A stretch of 64,000 nt of DNA from contig JAWUZG010000084.1 of assembly GCA_036785705.1 (NCBI GenBank), forward strand, positions 12,971,501 to 13,035,500, in the 5' to 3' direction. Origin of the DNA: Acanthornis magna. Its lineage: Eukaryota; Chordata; Aves; Passeriformes; Acanthizidae. A program made the position numbers and the translations under genes. Under the pieces are notes generated by a model. That model had not been told where the DNA came from. It made no database searches and worked only from the letters and a program-made list of their open reading frames with translations. Position 1 is the first letter of the stretch, and each line of letters begins with the position of its first letter. Below are positions 26,215-40,946 of this stretch, in pieces.

Positions 26215-29200
26215 TCCCTGATCTACTGAAATGAGCTTATGAACTATGGATAATGTCCCTGTTCTTTATGAATTAATATAGAACTTACTGGAGTGCCAAA
26301 TGCAAGTATTTAATGTGTAATACTGCATCACCATTGTTGTGTGTTTCATGGTTCCAAAGGTGAACATTTTTCTCCCTTTTCTCTAACGCAGATTAATCTG
26401 ACTTTGCAGCTTTGTTTTTGAGACACCCTGAATTCTGACACCATTTAGCAACAGAATCAAGGTCTTACACATGCATATTTAGGATACTTATCTTCAGGGA
26501 TGCAAGTTATTATACCTTATAATAATTATAACTCAATTAGACTTGACACTTGAAGCAGTGTGTGGCTGTTCATACTGGACTTGAAAAATGCAATAAGGAG
26601 AAGAAAGATAAATGCACACTGCATATACATGGGAAAAAATGCGACCAACAAAAAACCCCCCACAGATCATTCTTTTACTGAGAAACATCAAAAAATAGTG
26701 TGGTATATTTGGTTCTGGAACCATACTTTTAAAATCAGTCTTCCATATCATCTCCTAATTCTGTTACTTTAATTCACGTTGCAGAGCACTCTTGAAATAC
26801 ACAAAATTAATTTCTTTTGGGCAAGAGGTCCAAGGCTCTGCTATGGAAAGCCAGGGTCTAGTGTGTAAGGAAAGCTTCATGTGATGTATTTTATAGTATT
26901 TTCTCCATTAGTGAAAACTTCTATTTCATGAGATGAGAAAATGGCTTCTTGATGACTGTCTAACCAAGTTATCTTGCATGATAAATCAAGACATCAAGCT
27001 TCATAAGCCTTCATAATGCTTGCTTTGGAATACATAAATTATAGAAGTTATTAGTATGTTTTGCATACAATGATTGCATAGTTATATTAAAATACACTTT
27101 CAGTGCAGTTGAAGTTAAGCAGGCAATCAGTCAAGTTTAAGAGGTGCTGAAGTTATTCTGTGTTTGCTTGCATTAATGAAAATCACCATCTTTGCTATTT
27201 TTAGAAAAAGATGTAAAGCTTCAGTTTCATTTTTTCAATGCTGACCCATGCAGAAAGATTTTTTTCCGTACATAAGGGTTACATTCTTCACTATATGTGG
27301 AAGTGGAATGGAGTACCGAGTAACAGCATCCTAAAGTCTAGCAGAACTCACCTCCCAGATGTGACTTTCATCCTTTACTAATGAATGTATTGTTTTCTTA
27401 GTGGCTGTGAAAATCAAACTAAACAGCTGATCCCGCAGTCTTCTCCCCCTTTGAAAATACTTCAACACGCAAGTCAGACAGTAGTAAAATTAGTTGTGTT
27501 ATAGCTTGTTAAATTAGTCATGGAAATCGTGAGCCAATAGACTTCAGTACTGCATAGTAAAATTGAAGATGTTTGTGTTATATATAGATGTCTTACCCTT
27601 CCGTAGAATGGCGGTAACATTGGAGGTAAAATGTGATGTCCTTTATACATGTTTCTAGCAAAATCTGTTTTGTGTTTTGAAGTTGGTTTTAGCCTTGTTG
27701 TATTTATGTCTTTTAAAAACACTTCTTTGATCCTTTTCGTTTATTTTCCTTTCTTTAAATATGATGTGTGAATATGAATCCTGTGATTAATTCTCATGCA
27801 TTTGTTCAGCTGGTCTTCTATATTAATGCTGGTGTGGTAAAGATGATGAAATTGCCCTAATTTTTACCCCCCAAAATTCATACAGTATGTCTTAATAAGA
27901 GCTTTCATATGAAAATATTCAAGGATGCTATATTGAAATATTTTGTAGACTTAAAGATATGAATCTTTAAAGCTCCATACAAATATTAAAAATAAAGTAA
28001 GAAATTTATGTAGAGATTTAAAATTTTTTGAAAAGGAAGTAAAACATTGAACAACTTTTTCATATAAAGTAAGAATTTTATGCTTAAAATTTTATTAATT
28101 TTATTTGTAAATTCCCTACAATGCATCTGAAAATCAAATTCAACAATGAAAATGCTGTTGCCCTTTCCAGAATGAAAGTTAACTAATTTTGACTACTAAC
28201 GTTTTGGGTTTATTTCTATGTTTTCATACTTCTCTAAATGTTACTAAAATACCTTAATGTATAAGTAGTTTCTTAATTTATGATTTAACTAAATTCCCTT
28301 TTTGATATATTTGTGGATTCAAATGCAAGTACTTGTGTACTAACCTGTGCAAACATTGGCTGTCAGAGGGGAAGAGTTTAGGTTTTGCCTATTTGTTCAA
28401 AGGAGGAGAGATACCATTGATTTGATCCTGACAAAATGGTAGGTGTGACTTTCTGAAGAACTCGTGAGTCTTGGCATGACTTGCAAATTGGTTTGACTTG
28501 CTAAAGATGTCATCAAGAGAGAAATTTTGGTGGTGAAGGCGAATATCAGACATCAGTCAAGAATTTTTTCCTATGGCTCTGTTGGAGGTCATAACTAATG
28601 ATAGTTAATACGGTTATAAAATACTAATGATTTCCATCAATTTTGATTTTTAGCACTGAACCTTTTTAAGAAATTGTGTAATCTCATGGTAAAACTCCCA
28701 TAAATACCCTGTGTTAGCTTTACATTTAATTTTGAGCATCCAGTAGCTCAAATGAAAAGATGCTAAAACTTGTATGTGTCTATTTTATTATAACCAGCGT
28801 ACATTTGCTGGAATGAAGCAGTGCCTCTCGTTGCGTGAAAATTGTGTATTGTCTTTCTGCACTCAAAATTATAGAACCAGTTCTTTATAGAAAGTTGTTT
28901 TTGTGTCTGTAAAAATTGAATTCCTTTTGAATTACACATTCTTTCGTTGTGTTAAAAATACAATTTTAATCTGGGTGATTGACCAAGTTCAAATGGTGAA
29001 CAGTATAATCTACATGAGCTATAAGATCGAGAAAAGTACACCTGAAGTTACCTAATCTTGCAATGTAATATACTTAAGCCAACTTGGTAACTTCTTGGTC
29101 TCCCTTCCCCTCTGTGACCTTTTGGGGAACACAATGAAGATTATCTGGAATCATATAAAGAAATACAAAGAGTTTTTTATAATTTTTTAGTATTTGTCAA

Positions 29201-32200
29201 TTTTTTTTCTAATTTTTTTTTTGTAGTGATGTTGCAGTATTTCTGAAGAAATAATTAGACATTATGGCATCTTCATTTGCTCTCTATGTAGGGATAAGTC
29301 ACTGTTTTATCTTACAAAATCCCCACCATTATTGACTGGATTAGTATTGCTTTTGTTTAGTTTAATTTATAACATTATCCCAGACTTCTCTCCTCAGAAG
29401 AAGAACTTGTTTTCACACAGGTTCTTTATTTTAATCCATAGCCTTCCCACCTCTGTCATAATTGCTTAATATTTATGCATTATCCTAAAGTGTGAAATGC
29501 TGTGAAAATGTGATGGTTTTGTGAATTCTTTCAGCACTCTTCTATTCAATATGTTCTTATTTTATTGTAGGTACGAATTGCAACAAAGATGATACATTTG
29601 AAAGTGAAGGTGCAGAACAAAATTGTTCTGCTATAGGAGAAGAGTCTGTAGTACCTGCCAGTCAAATTCATTAAATTATGTTGTTATAGCAACTGGTTAG
29701 CCTCTTCCATACTTAAAATATCTTGTGTCAAATAATTAGTGCTGCTTAATTGTATTTTATTGCAAAAAAGGGAAGTAATTAAAGAGGTTCTTGCAATGGC
29801 TGTGGGGCCAGAAAGGGTCAGAAACTACTTGTAATTGGAATATGTTTTGTGAATATAAATTAATAGGTCTAGTAATCTGTCTCTTCGTTCCTCAGGATCA
29901 AAAAAAAAGTATCCAGCATATTTGAATTGCTGTTCCTTGCTCAGAAACATTAATGGATAAAAATTACCTCTTGTCCTCAATTCTTTTTTTCCTTTGTCTG
30001 TTCTTGTCAGTTTAGGAAACTGGTAGCATGTGTGATGCATTTAGTTCTGTCCATATAGAAAAATGGCCCAATAAAATCCATTTTGGACTTGTCAGTGTGT
30101 TCCTCTGTATTTTGACTGTCAGTTGTGTGTTGCAGCAGGTTCTTTTCTTTTTCCTCTGAGTTGCGTCTTCTGTGTGAAAATTTTCTGAGCATTTGATCAA
30201 AGACAGCAGCCATCATAATCCACAAATACAGAGCTTTGCGGGAGAGAAAAGATTTCTAACAACATAATATTTGGGATTTCAAGTCAGCAAGTGCCTAAAT
30301 CAGTTGGCCAAACTAGTTCAGACAATCTCAGTTGTGGAATTAGAGCCTATTGTTAAGACAAGAACCTACACTTTTTTCATGGTGCGAGGAGGGAATTTTT
30401 ATTTCTCTTCAGGACTTCTGGATTTAATCACTAAGTGTTTTTGATGCTGAATACAGAATCCATTATCTGGCAGTTATAGTTCTTTACTTAAAGAGAAAAC
30501 TGTTCCATCCTTAGGGGGTGGGGGATTGAAATTAAAGAGCTGCTGAAGTGGTGCAGTAGTGGTGTTGCAGGCTACAAAATGTGTAAAGCAGTACTGACCC
30601 TGGAGTGGCTGCAATGCAGTGAGAGAGGAGCAGATTACAGCCCTCCACTTCATGTAAGTGCAACTAAAATACTATCCAGCAAAAGTCTCACCAATCCCAA
30701 ATGTAGGTCAGTAAGTCTTCCAGTGACTGCAGTTGGAGCAGTTTCGTCTGATCCAAGCAATATTCCCCATGTTATCCATGCTCTTGCGTTGCAGGGCTTT
30801 GCAGTTCTAGAGCTGACAGTCCCATCTGTTTCTCTTCATCTCTGGGCTTTGCTCTCATCCTCTTTTTACGTGTCTTCACCTAACAAGGTCATTCGTATCT
30901 CTTCTCTGTGCATATGACTGTAGCAAGAGCTTGTGTTAATTAGGTATGTGGAGCACAGGGAGTTATTCCCAGGTGACACCTCTGCCATATGGTTTTGAAA
31001 TAGCTCTTTGCAATGAAAAGCAGATCTTCTCCCCTCAGGCCTGCCTTAAGGTAGAAAAGTTGATTTGTTTGTGGGTATGAACCTTTCAGTATCTTGCGCA
31101 ACATAATTCAAGAGAAACAATTTTTTAAAATTAATCAAATGCTTTTCTTGAGCCTTTGAAAAAAGCAACATTTGCTGATGAAATCGGAAGGAAAAAGGAA
31201 AATGAAAACTTCTTTCCCCAACAGTTGTTTCTAAACTATACTTTAAAAACAAAAAAGAAAAAGGATGTTTCTTCATTCCACATTGTACCCATCTCTCACC
31301 TACTATGCTTTTAGTAATTGATGCCTTGCACTATTTTTGGCTCTTTAATCTTGCTTTCAACTTCCTGGATTTACCTTTGTTATATGCATGTCATAATATT
31401 TGTTAATATTTAACTCGTTTAGCTTTACAGTTAGTAAGTGTTTAAAGGACATTCTTCTTTTATTAATTACACAGCTGTACTGGTGGTTGCACCATGTGTT
31501 GGATGACTTGTGTAGGTAGTGTGAAGTGATAGTGCTTTGAAAGGGTTATTGCAATTTAATATGTTTGCATATGGAACAACTTTAGATACAGAAATACCTG
31601 ACTGTTTTACCTTTAGCACTGTAACAGGATAAATTGTGGACACTTACTGTCTGAATTTGGTCAAATAATTGCAGAAAGCAAACCTCTGTCATTTAAACAC
31701 AGCAAAAGAATTTTTTTCTAACTTCCCCAGATGTTAACAAAATTTAGATGTACACAGGTCCCACGTATGCTGTGTATAATGCCCTTTTCACTTTTCCTTT
31801 AAACCAAGAATTTCTTCAGTCAACCAAAGATCTTTTCAGAGGGTTAATGTGATAAGTGCTGTTTAGTTAAAGATTTTAAAAAATTATATATGTACCTGTT
31901 AGAGGTAAATAGTATTGCATTCTAAAATTTCCAGTTAATTTAAAGGGGGAGAAAATGCGGTGGCCATCATTTTATTCCTTGATTTGTAATCCAAGTGTTA
32001 CTATTTGATTGAAGTAATAGTTCTTTTGGAAATAATTTTAAATAAGTACATGCCTATTTCTTTTTTCTTTAAAATTTAGTCTTTACCTTAGCAAATTTTA
32101 TCAGAAGGCAGATATGTGTGTTCAGCAGAAACTAAACAGATAAGAATATACAAATATTTTTTTGAGTTACAGCAAAGATATAGAAAATGTTCTGCTGTTT

Positions 32201-35200
32201 TTTCATGATGCAAAGTGCCAGGCTTTTCCTTAAAACTGAACACTGTCACATGAATATGCATTAATTTAACTAAATATCAAAAGATTTAAAATTCATGTTC
32301 TCAAATATTTGCTTAACTGCCCTGATGAAGATAGTTTCTTAAAAGGGCATAAACCTTCACTCTCATTGGCTAAAAGATAGTTTATGACTTCATAGCCTGT
32401 CTTCAATTCAAGTCATGCAAAAAAATGGAGGAATTATATGCTCTCTAGTTTATTTTAAGGCATGTTAAAAATGTACTAACCCTCTGAGATTTATACTTAT
32501 TTGCATGAATTTGTCATCATTCTGTCTGTTCAAGAAACAAAGTCTGAAAGTCTTATGTTCTGTTGGTGCACACAGGCACTTAAGAGGAGAAAGATCCCTC
32601 TGCCAAGTATGAAAAATGAACTCAAAAGTCAGCATCAATGTTCTTTGTTCTTCACTTAACTTGGTCCCAATAGAAAGAGTGTACAGTTCAAATCTTCATG
32701 GGACACTGGAGGTCCGTAGAATTTACTGCTCTGCCATAGATTTTCCTTTAGCATAGTTGACTTCTCTACTTATAATCCTCCCTGCCAAGGATGGAATTTA
32801 TGATTTCCTCTGTATGAAACTATCTGCTGTATTGTGCTTGGTAACTTAAATTTATTACTGTGCTTCTCTAACTGCTTAATGCAATAAACTATCCCTGAGC
32901 TGTGTTTCTTTTATTTTATAGAAAGTGTTTGGTGTTCAGGTCCTCCTTTTGCCACCTTTGATGGTGTTTCTCTAAGCAGCCAAATCACTCATTGATGACA
33001 GTGGTGGAAATTGTGGGCCTGATGTGACTGTCAGCTAAGGAATCTGAACATTCTTCTGAGGCTACTTGGAAGTGCAGAAGCAAATGGAATCCAAATAGTG
33101 GTCAGCTTTCTCAGGCTACAGTCTCCTACCGTAGTTAGTTTATTTCATCATCTGAAGTTCTGGTTCCTTGCAGACAGCTCTGCTTCTGTCTGGCTGAAAC
33201 TATTTCTCCTATTTTTGGAGAGACAACAGAGACAGTACTTCTTTCCTAAGGCAGTTGCTGACCTGGGTCAGTTTTATATCCCCGAGTCCTGCAGCCTGCA
33301 AGTTTTGTTCTCTGCCTGACTCGAGTCATTTGGGAGCAGATCTTCCCCTTCGGTCAGTGTCCTTGTCCCATCCTTGATGCCTTCTGCTGCTTGCACCCAA
33401 TGCGTGTTGCCTTCCTTTCTCCTTTACTGCCAGGTGTTTCATTTTCCTTGCATGGAGCTTATCCAGGGCGTCTTAGCAACCCTCTGGAAATGGGGCATGA
33501 GCACCTGCCTGGCATAGGCTCCAGGTGAGACAGGGCTGAGGGGGAGGCTTGGAAGAAGAATTGCACTGCTCCTTTCCTGACACAGGATAGGGAAAAGATG
33601 TTCTTGCTGCCTTTTGTGTTCCTTCAATCAGCTGGATGACATTGCTATTTACCTTGTGTTGTGTTGGGATGGTTTAAATTCAGAAATGGTTGAAGAGAGA
33701 TACAAGAAGCAACTGGAAGAACTAGGAGTGATATTTGATGGCATTAAGATCATCTGACCTTTTAGACAAGGATGGACATGTGATTTTTTAATATGTACCT
33801 TTTTTAGTGAAGTAGGTTTGGAAGAATTAAGAATATCAAAGTAGGTGAGTTTGCATTCAAAATCCATTTTCATACTGGAGTGGATCAAACTTCATCTCCT
33901 TTACACTGAATTAAGTTTACGTGAATCTGACCAGGCTCCAAATCCACTATAACAGTTTTCATGGCTAATCTGTGTAGCACTGTGTGCATAGAGCTGATTT
34001 GTATACTTTCAGCAAGAGGAAAGTCTGTAGTGTTTTTATTATGTGAGTTAAAGAAATGCCAACAAACCCAACCTGACACAAAATGGAACTAGCATAGTTT
34101 TAGTTTTTGTTATTTACAGCTGATGCTGAGCAGAAGATATATTAGTGGATCTGAACTTTGTTCAGCCTCACTTCCAAAGATAAATAGCCTCACTTTTTCA
34201 GATGCAGTGCTTATTAGGTCAGTTCTTAGAAGAATGGAGCACAGTATTGTACTTGGAGTAATGAATTTGAAAATGTTTCAACCTCAATTGAGTGTTACTT
34301 AAACATTTCAGGAAATGTACCCTTAAACTAGCAGTTTTATCTTCAGAGATTTTATTTTTAGGGTGAACCTACTGGTTCTTGAAACAAGCCTGTAGGGATA
34401 AACAAACATTAGTTTTCATCATGTCAAGAAGTATTTTTAAGCAGAGACACTATGTCTTGTCTCAGATTCTGTAGTAAGCCAGATTACTGGGTGAGCTGGA
34501 GCAGAATGTAAGCTTTTATGATGCATGGTCTAGGAAGCGCTAATATTTTTATTGTTTCTTGATGATGCATTGCCTTCTAGGAATTTATTAGGACCTGTAT
34601 TTCTTCTGTGAGGATGGGCATTAAGCTGCAGTGGTTTGACCCTGAGGAAAGAATCACATATTGGCTTCTCAACAATACATATTTTCAGTTCTCCTTTAGA
34701 AACAGTCATTCTGCTGAACAGCAATATGTTACTGAAGGTGCACAATCAGATATGCAAACCTGCCTCAATCTAGTTATGTTTTTATTGTCTAAGAAATAGT
34801 TTTTGACTTAGAAATCAAGGTCTTATTTTCTTTAAGACATTTTAATTTGTTCCTTTCATATCTGTCAGTGTAAGTTAAATATATAAATAAATGTTCGCAC
34901 CTTTCTGCCTTGTATGCGATCACTTCCATTCATAGATCAATATCTAACTGTAACTTTGTAAAGGGTTTTTTTTTTTAAAGACCCACCATTTTGGCTATAA
35001 TGAGAAATATAGCATGCACTGTATTGCCTTCAGCTGTACTTGACATTCCCTTGGATAACTTGCTGGTGTATCACTGTATAAACTCTCAGATGGGTCTCTT
35101 TTTAAAATCTCTCTGATGTTAAATGATAAGGGGCACTATTAACATCTAAACCGCTATACATAAAAATGCTGTCATGTTTGTGTTTTCTTTTGTAGCCACA

Positions 35201-38200
35201 GTAAAGCACCAAAAGGTTTTGTTTCTCATTGTTTCTTGAGAAAAGGATGCTTCTGAAAAGATTGACATTGTCTACTGCGTCTCCTGAGATCTGTAAATTA
35301 GGAATAATGTTTTGCTTCTCTGCGGTTGTGTCCACCAAAGTATTACTGTTTCCAGATTACTTGGGAATGCTGAACAAGGTGCACTTTAAGAGCACAGAGT
35401 AATGGTAGAAATGTCACTGAGGTTCTGCTTATTTTCATTGGGCTGGTGCATCATGGCAGAAGGTACAAGGTCAGTGGGTTTATGTGAGGTTGGTGTGGAA
35501 GTGCTGAAAAGCGTCATCTGTCAAGTCAGTGTTAAAGTATTGTGAAGAAATCAGTGAGAATGATTTTGTAAAACTTACTGAAAGCAGTACACCCAGAAAA
35601 ATTGCTCTGTTGGAAAGCTGTTACTATTAAAATAGTAAAAATATTCTTACTGCCTTGTAAAACTGACAGAGCAAGGTGCCGGCAGCAACAGAGAGTAGCA
35701 GAGAAAGATGATGCTTGCTTATAGATTTTTCATTCTAGGCTGCTACTTGGATATTTTAACAGTTAACAGATTGATTTCTCTCTTCAAACTGTGTTTTAAA
35801 GTTCTTTTACATTAAATAATCTAAAGATCTGAAGAGAATTATTTTTTAGTAACTTACCCTGTAGACAGGCTTAAAGAGTGTGCTTTCCATTCCTCTCAGA
35901 GTAAAATCACAAATGCATAAATCCTCAGAGTAAAAACTTTTAATGTTAGTGCATTCTTTTGATTCTCTAGAACATACGTAGTAGCTGTCTTTTTCTTGGA
36001 TAACCTCTTTGTTTTTGAAAGAGCTTGTGGGACTTGTGTTAATAAAATCTGAGTTCTTTAATGTGCAAGCAAGAGATACAGTGGTATGCAACATTACCAC
36101 CTTTTAAAATTGGAAGCTTATAAATTATAAATATGGTGTTACTGAGTATTCAATGGGGAGATGAGATGAATAAAAAGGTGCTTAAGTGATCCTGATGGAA
36201 CCTGTGTGGTGAAAGCTTAATTGTTCATTCTTTTGCTGACCTTTTTTACTGCACTGTGTAATGCTGTACATATAAACATTTACTCACACACATATATAAC
36301 ATTGTGCTGTTAATGACTCTGCAAGGTTTTTCATAAATTTATGCATGCTTACAAAACTATTCTAAAGGCTAATACCTAAAGATTGTTAAATTGCAGGGCA
36401 TCTCTATTTTTTGCAAGCTGCAATTTTAGGGACTGAATGAGAACTCAAAATCTGTATAAAATCTTCTTTTTCAAATTGTCTTCCTTTTTTGATTTTATTT
36501 ATTACCATTGAAGGCATCCCTTACCAAAAGCTTGTAGGATATTCAGAAATTTTGCATTTGTTTTTAGAAATTATCTCAGAAGCAGAAAAAGCAAAAAAAA
36601 TTCCCACTTTTAAAACCTTTTTCTAAAAATTTCGCCAGATTATATTGTTTTTTGACATTTTGTCTCACCTAAAAGGAAGTAGTTTAAGAAAAACCTAAGA
36701 TGGAAAGTGTCAAAGTAGCTAAAATTAAACATTAAATAAAAAGGAGTTTGACTTACAAGTTATATATACCACTACTCTGAAAAATCTTGCTTTAAAAATG
36801 TGTATCTGCCCTTTCACAGAGTGTTCTGATGTATACAGGGCAGTGGGGAAACTGATGGTACTTTTTTGGAAGATGTTTTTAGGAGTATTCCTGTGTAAGC
36901 TGTTTTGGAGCTATTTCTGTATATTTGTTTTGCATCAGAAATCTGAACTCCTGAGGTTTAGAATACAGCCTTTTATGTGACTTCTCTTACTTTTATTAAG
37001 AGATACAGCTCCCTGTAAAGGAGGAAGATGGGCCCTGTCCAGTTGTTTCTAAAATACCCATTGCCGTGCATAGGCACTGTTGATAGTTGGGTATGGAGAT
37101 GCAGTTCCTGGTAGGTTCACATTTTAATAACTAAGCCTATTTTAACTGAAGCAAACTGAAAAGAAAATGTGTGGTATAGATTTTCAAGCTGAGTAGTAGT
37201 TTTATTCTTTGACTGAATCACTCAATGTTGTAATAGTGGAAGATAAACTCAATTTTCTGTAGCAGGAGAAAATGATCCTTCGTTCTGATTAGAGGCCTCT
37301 TCTAATCAGCGTTTTGCTCATGTGAGAACTGGGGAGAAAATATAAAATGTTAGAAAAGAGCATTAAAATGCAATGTATGCTCAGTAGTGGTTTCCTTTTC
37401 ACTGAAGTTTTTTTGTTGAAGAGTGATTCAGGACTAGTAAAGCAAAACACCTGAAGATTAAAAAGTTTAACTTCATAAATAAATCCTAGTCTAAGGATTA
37501 TATATGAAGCTCTTTTCCTAGAATGTAAATTCTTGTTGCAAAAGATATAGAGACTGTTTTCTTTATATTCTCAGTGAAAAAAAGCATTATCCATGAAGAT
37601 AAATACCTTCTTCGGGGGGACTAAAGATTGTGGGTTTTACCTTAGCATATTCCAGGGCCATGCCATTTTTCATATTTTGGAAGAAAAGCATCTTAGTAAA
37701 GGAACACCAGGCATAAATCCTGCGAACCTTTCATCTGGATCCTTTATTTATTCATGAATGTGCAGTAAATGCAATATTGTGTAGGTGTAGCCACATTAGG
37801 GTTGTTCCTAGATACACATTTTTGGCAGGACTGACTTTACAGCTACTCCATGGTATGTATGTTACTTCTTATTTACTTTGCAGAAGGAAATGTTTGTTTT
37901 AACACAGAGTGTAACCAGGAGTATCTGTCACACAAATAGCGGCTGGTGTCTGAAAGCGGTTGGAAGCGCCCATTTTGACAAAGGCATGGCAATTTAAGTG
38001 AGCCAGAATGTCATTTGTTGATGTCAGAACAGGTATTTGCAAGGTGGACATGCAGGTAGCACCTGTCTTTTGTTACTATTCCGGATGATCTATGCAGATT
38101 TACCATTTATATATGTTGCATTGGTACTTCAGTAGAGGCTGACATCAATAATTCAGATAATTCATCCATGTTGACCCTGTTTCAGGCTGGGAGCACAGAA

Positions 38201-40946
38201 ACAGTGTGACTCGTCCTGCAGATGGTCACAAACTTCCCAGGAAATATGTAGTGCAAGGCAGTGAAGCTGAGTTTTCAGTGTTTTTCATTCTCTTAACTGC
38301 TGAGGCAGCTTGGTAAAAGAAGAAAGGTAGTATGTTAGGAGCTGATGGATGAGGAAGCAAATAAATTAGTCCAGATAGGAGTATAAAAGCAGAAGTGAAC
38401 TGGGACAGAGGCAGTAGAAAGAGGGATAAATATGAGTTGAATGGAATAGAGTGAGGTGAGGGGTGGAAAAAAGGAAAGCTGGCTGTGGTGAGCTTCTTGC
38501 CCCTTTCTTTTCCTCTTTGAGAACCAGAAAATTTATCTAGAATTCTGCTACCCCAGACATACTGATACCCTGTGCTTGTCTTGTACGGTGTGATGGCAGA
38601 TTTTGCTTTTTAACTCATTTATTTATTTAAACCAATGCATATCAAATATTTTTTGAGTCAAGTACTGCCCCAGCTAAGAGGTAATACATTAAGAGTGCCT
38701 GGTAAGCATTAGTTGACTCAAGCAAGTGTGTTGTGACAGTGGTGCTGCAGTTTTACATAGTAACCTTTCCACTTATGATGCACATGGAAGGATACTACAG
38801 AGATAACAGGATAATAAGGCATATCTTGGCGTTCTTGCCTGTAAAACTCCTGAATGCTTTACTGAAAGAAAAGGAATCATGTCTAGGGAAAACGACTACA
38901 AGAAGGGAATGGGTTATTCCCAGGTGAGGGCAATAGAAAGCCCATGGGAAGCAGATGTGGTTTGCTGCTGCACCTCTTCCCGACTCTTCACAGCAACTTT
39001 GTGTGTGGTTGAAAAATAGAAATCTTGACTTTCAGAAGCATTGAGTGTGCAGTTGCAACTGAAGTAAATGGGAGCTTAGTGTTTTGAACATTTTGCTTGG
39101 AATTTTTGTTATCCTTAATAGAGAAATGTAAAAACCAAGTTCGTATGTTTCAAGTAGGCCCCCCCAAAAATTGATGGATAGCAGTGACAATTTCAGGGCT
39201 AATATTTCTTTTTTCCCCCCAACTCAAGCTTGTAGCTAGTCTCATCACCATAGATGTGATTTCAAGATGAACTTGTTCATTTTTGCTCTTACATACTGTG
39301 GGGATAAAAGCCTAGAGACAGTAGAAAAGGAAGTAAGTCTCTGTGCCTGGTCAGGATGGGTGCTCATCAAATGCCATGTATGCCTGAACAGTTTTAAAAT
39401 AATAATAAACCTTTTATTGAACAGGATATAATAATTGGTTCCACTTGCATTTCTAATTTTAAAGCTTGTTCATAAATATTTTGAACACTCTTTAATTGTG
39501 TAGGGAATTTTAGCAAGCGAAATAGGATTTGCCATCTAAAGTCGTACATTCAGGAACAAAGCTGCCAGGATGTCTTGGCTGGTAATTCTTATTTCCTGGT
39601 CTGGAACATCTTGGTACCATATTCTATATGAGTGTAGTCTCCTGACATTACTGAAATTGTCATTCTGGAATGGGACAATTTGTTAAAATCTGTCCTTAAA
39701 TTTTAAATATACAAAACTAGGTCTCTTTGCAAGTGTTCCTAGTGGGGCAACTTAGAATTTTGTATGTCTTAAAAAGAAATGGGCAGGTTCCAAGGTCTAA
39801 ATTGCACTGTTTGAAAAGGTCCATTATTCCAGGGCATAAGGGTGTGAGGAAGAGTGCAATAGCTCTTTATGTTTCCATGTGCTCACATGTTCCCATGTGT
39901 TTGTTTACATGGATAAATACCATGCCTGGCATGGGTTCATTTGACATAGACACAAAAGAAAATCTTTTGTAAACCCGCTAGCAGTAGGAAACAATTTACC
40001 AATATATGAATAAGCAAGCCACAGCAAAAGAGAGAAGATGATCATGGCAATGCTGAATGTTTTAATTGCATTTAGAATAGTACCAAATGAGAGAACAAAT
40101 CTTTTTCAACTGATGAATACAGACTTTTTCTCTGTTTCTTGATGTATTACAGTGAGGTAGAATTTCAGCACTGATGCAATCAGGATAGTGGCTGATGGAA
40201 ACTTCGTATTTAAAAATAAGATGATTTGAATGAAGTTTTACCATCCAAATCCTGTCATGAGCAGAGAAATTATTGCCAGAATGAGACAGTTGTGGGAGAG
40301 ATGGCTTTGATAGACTATTCAAAAATAGATGACCAAAGATGCAGGTTAAAAAATGCAGAAGAGACAGGGGAATGAGGCTTCTCTTTTTTGTGTGCCACCC
40401 ATGTGGCCTCTATCACTGGAAGTAGCTTGCCATCTTCTGGTCCTCTGTCATGTGGCAGCCAGCAGCTTTGTTTTTGTTTTGCAGTCAAAAATGCAGACAC
40501 TGTCTCTGCACCGAGAGGATCCTATGAGCTAGCCAAGAACATAAATTTACAGCACACCAGCTATCCCACACAAGTACCCCTTGCAGGGTTTTGGGTACAA
40601 GTAGTACTCTTTCCTCACTTTGTGTCAGGTAAGGTAGGTCATTCCATGTTCAAAGTGTCCATGCAAGGGAATAATGCCAAGAAGCCAGTGAGGGAGAAAA
40701 TTACTATGCAAAATTACTTAGCAGTGACTTCTCCTTGATAATTTCAGTTTTAGAAGATTACTTAAGCCCCTTTTATAGAAGAACTTTCCTGATGACATAA
40801 GCCACACAGTGGAGGCCACAGCTGTGTACAGCCTAGGGATGACTTCAGTGCCTGTGCTTTGGCATATGGGTTTCAGACTGTAGAAATACTGAAACGCTGC
40901 CTTCATGTGCCCTTACAGATTTGTCAATTGATGAACATTGATTAAT
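26215..40946. other. Long AT-rich noncoding stretch
   Basis: Nearly 15 kb contain no recognisable exon, RNA gene or transposon. The AT content is extreme around 27880-28300. Possible minor features are a splice-flanked open segment at 29571-29674, a GC-richer unique patch at 33100-33640 and a perfect-arm hairpin at 37285-37309. Open frames are short and lack domains. The stretch is probably part of the long CHID1 intron. Confidence 0.45.
37285..37309. repeat. Short perfect inverted repeat
   Basis: CTGATTAGA (37285-37293) and TCTAATCAG (37301-37309) are perfectly complementary around a 7-base loop. The loop overlaps a second palindrome, AGAGGCCTCT. No function can be assigned. Confidence 0.7.

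Noticed and set aside
33100..33640. GC-richer patch with frames of 62-73 codons, considered as an exon cluster
   Set aside because: No consistent splice sites or recognisable protein; it remains a unique noncoding patch.
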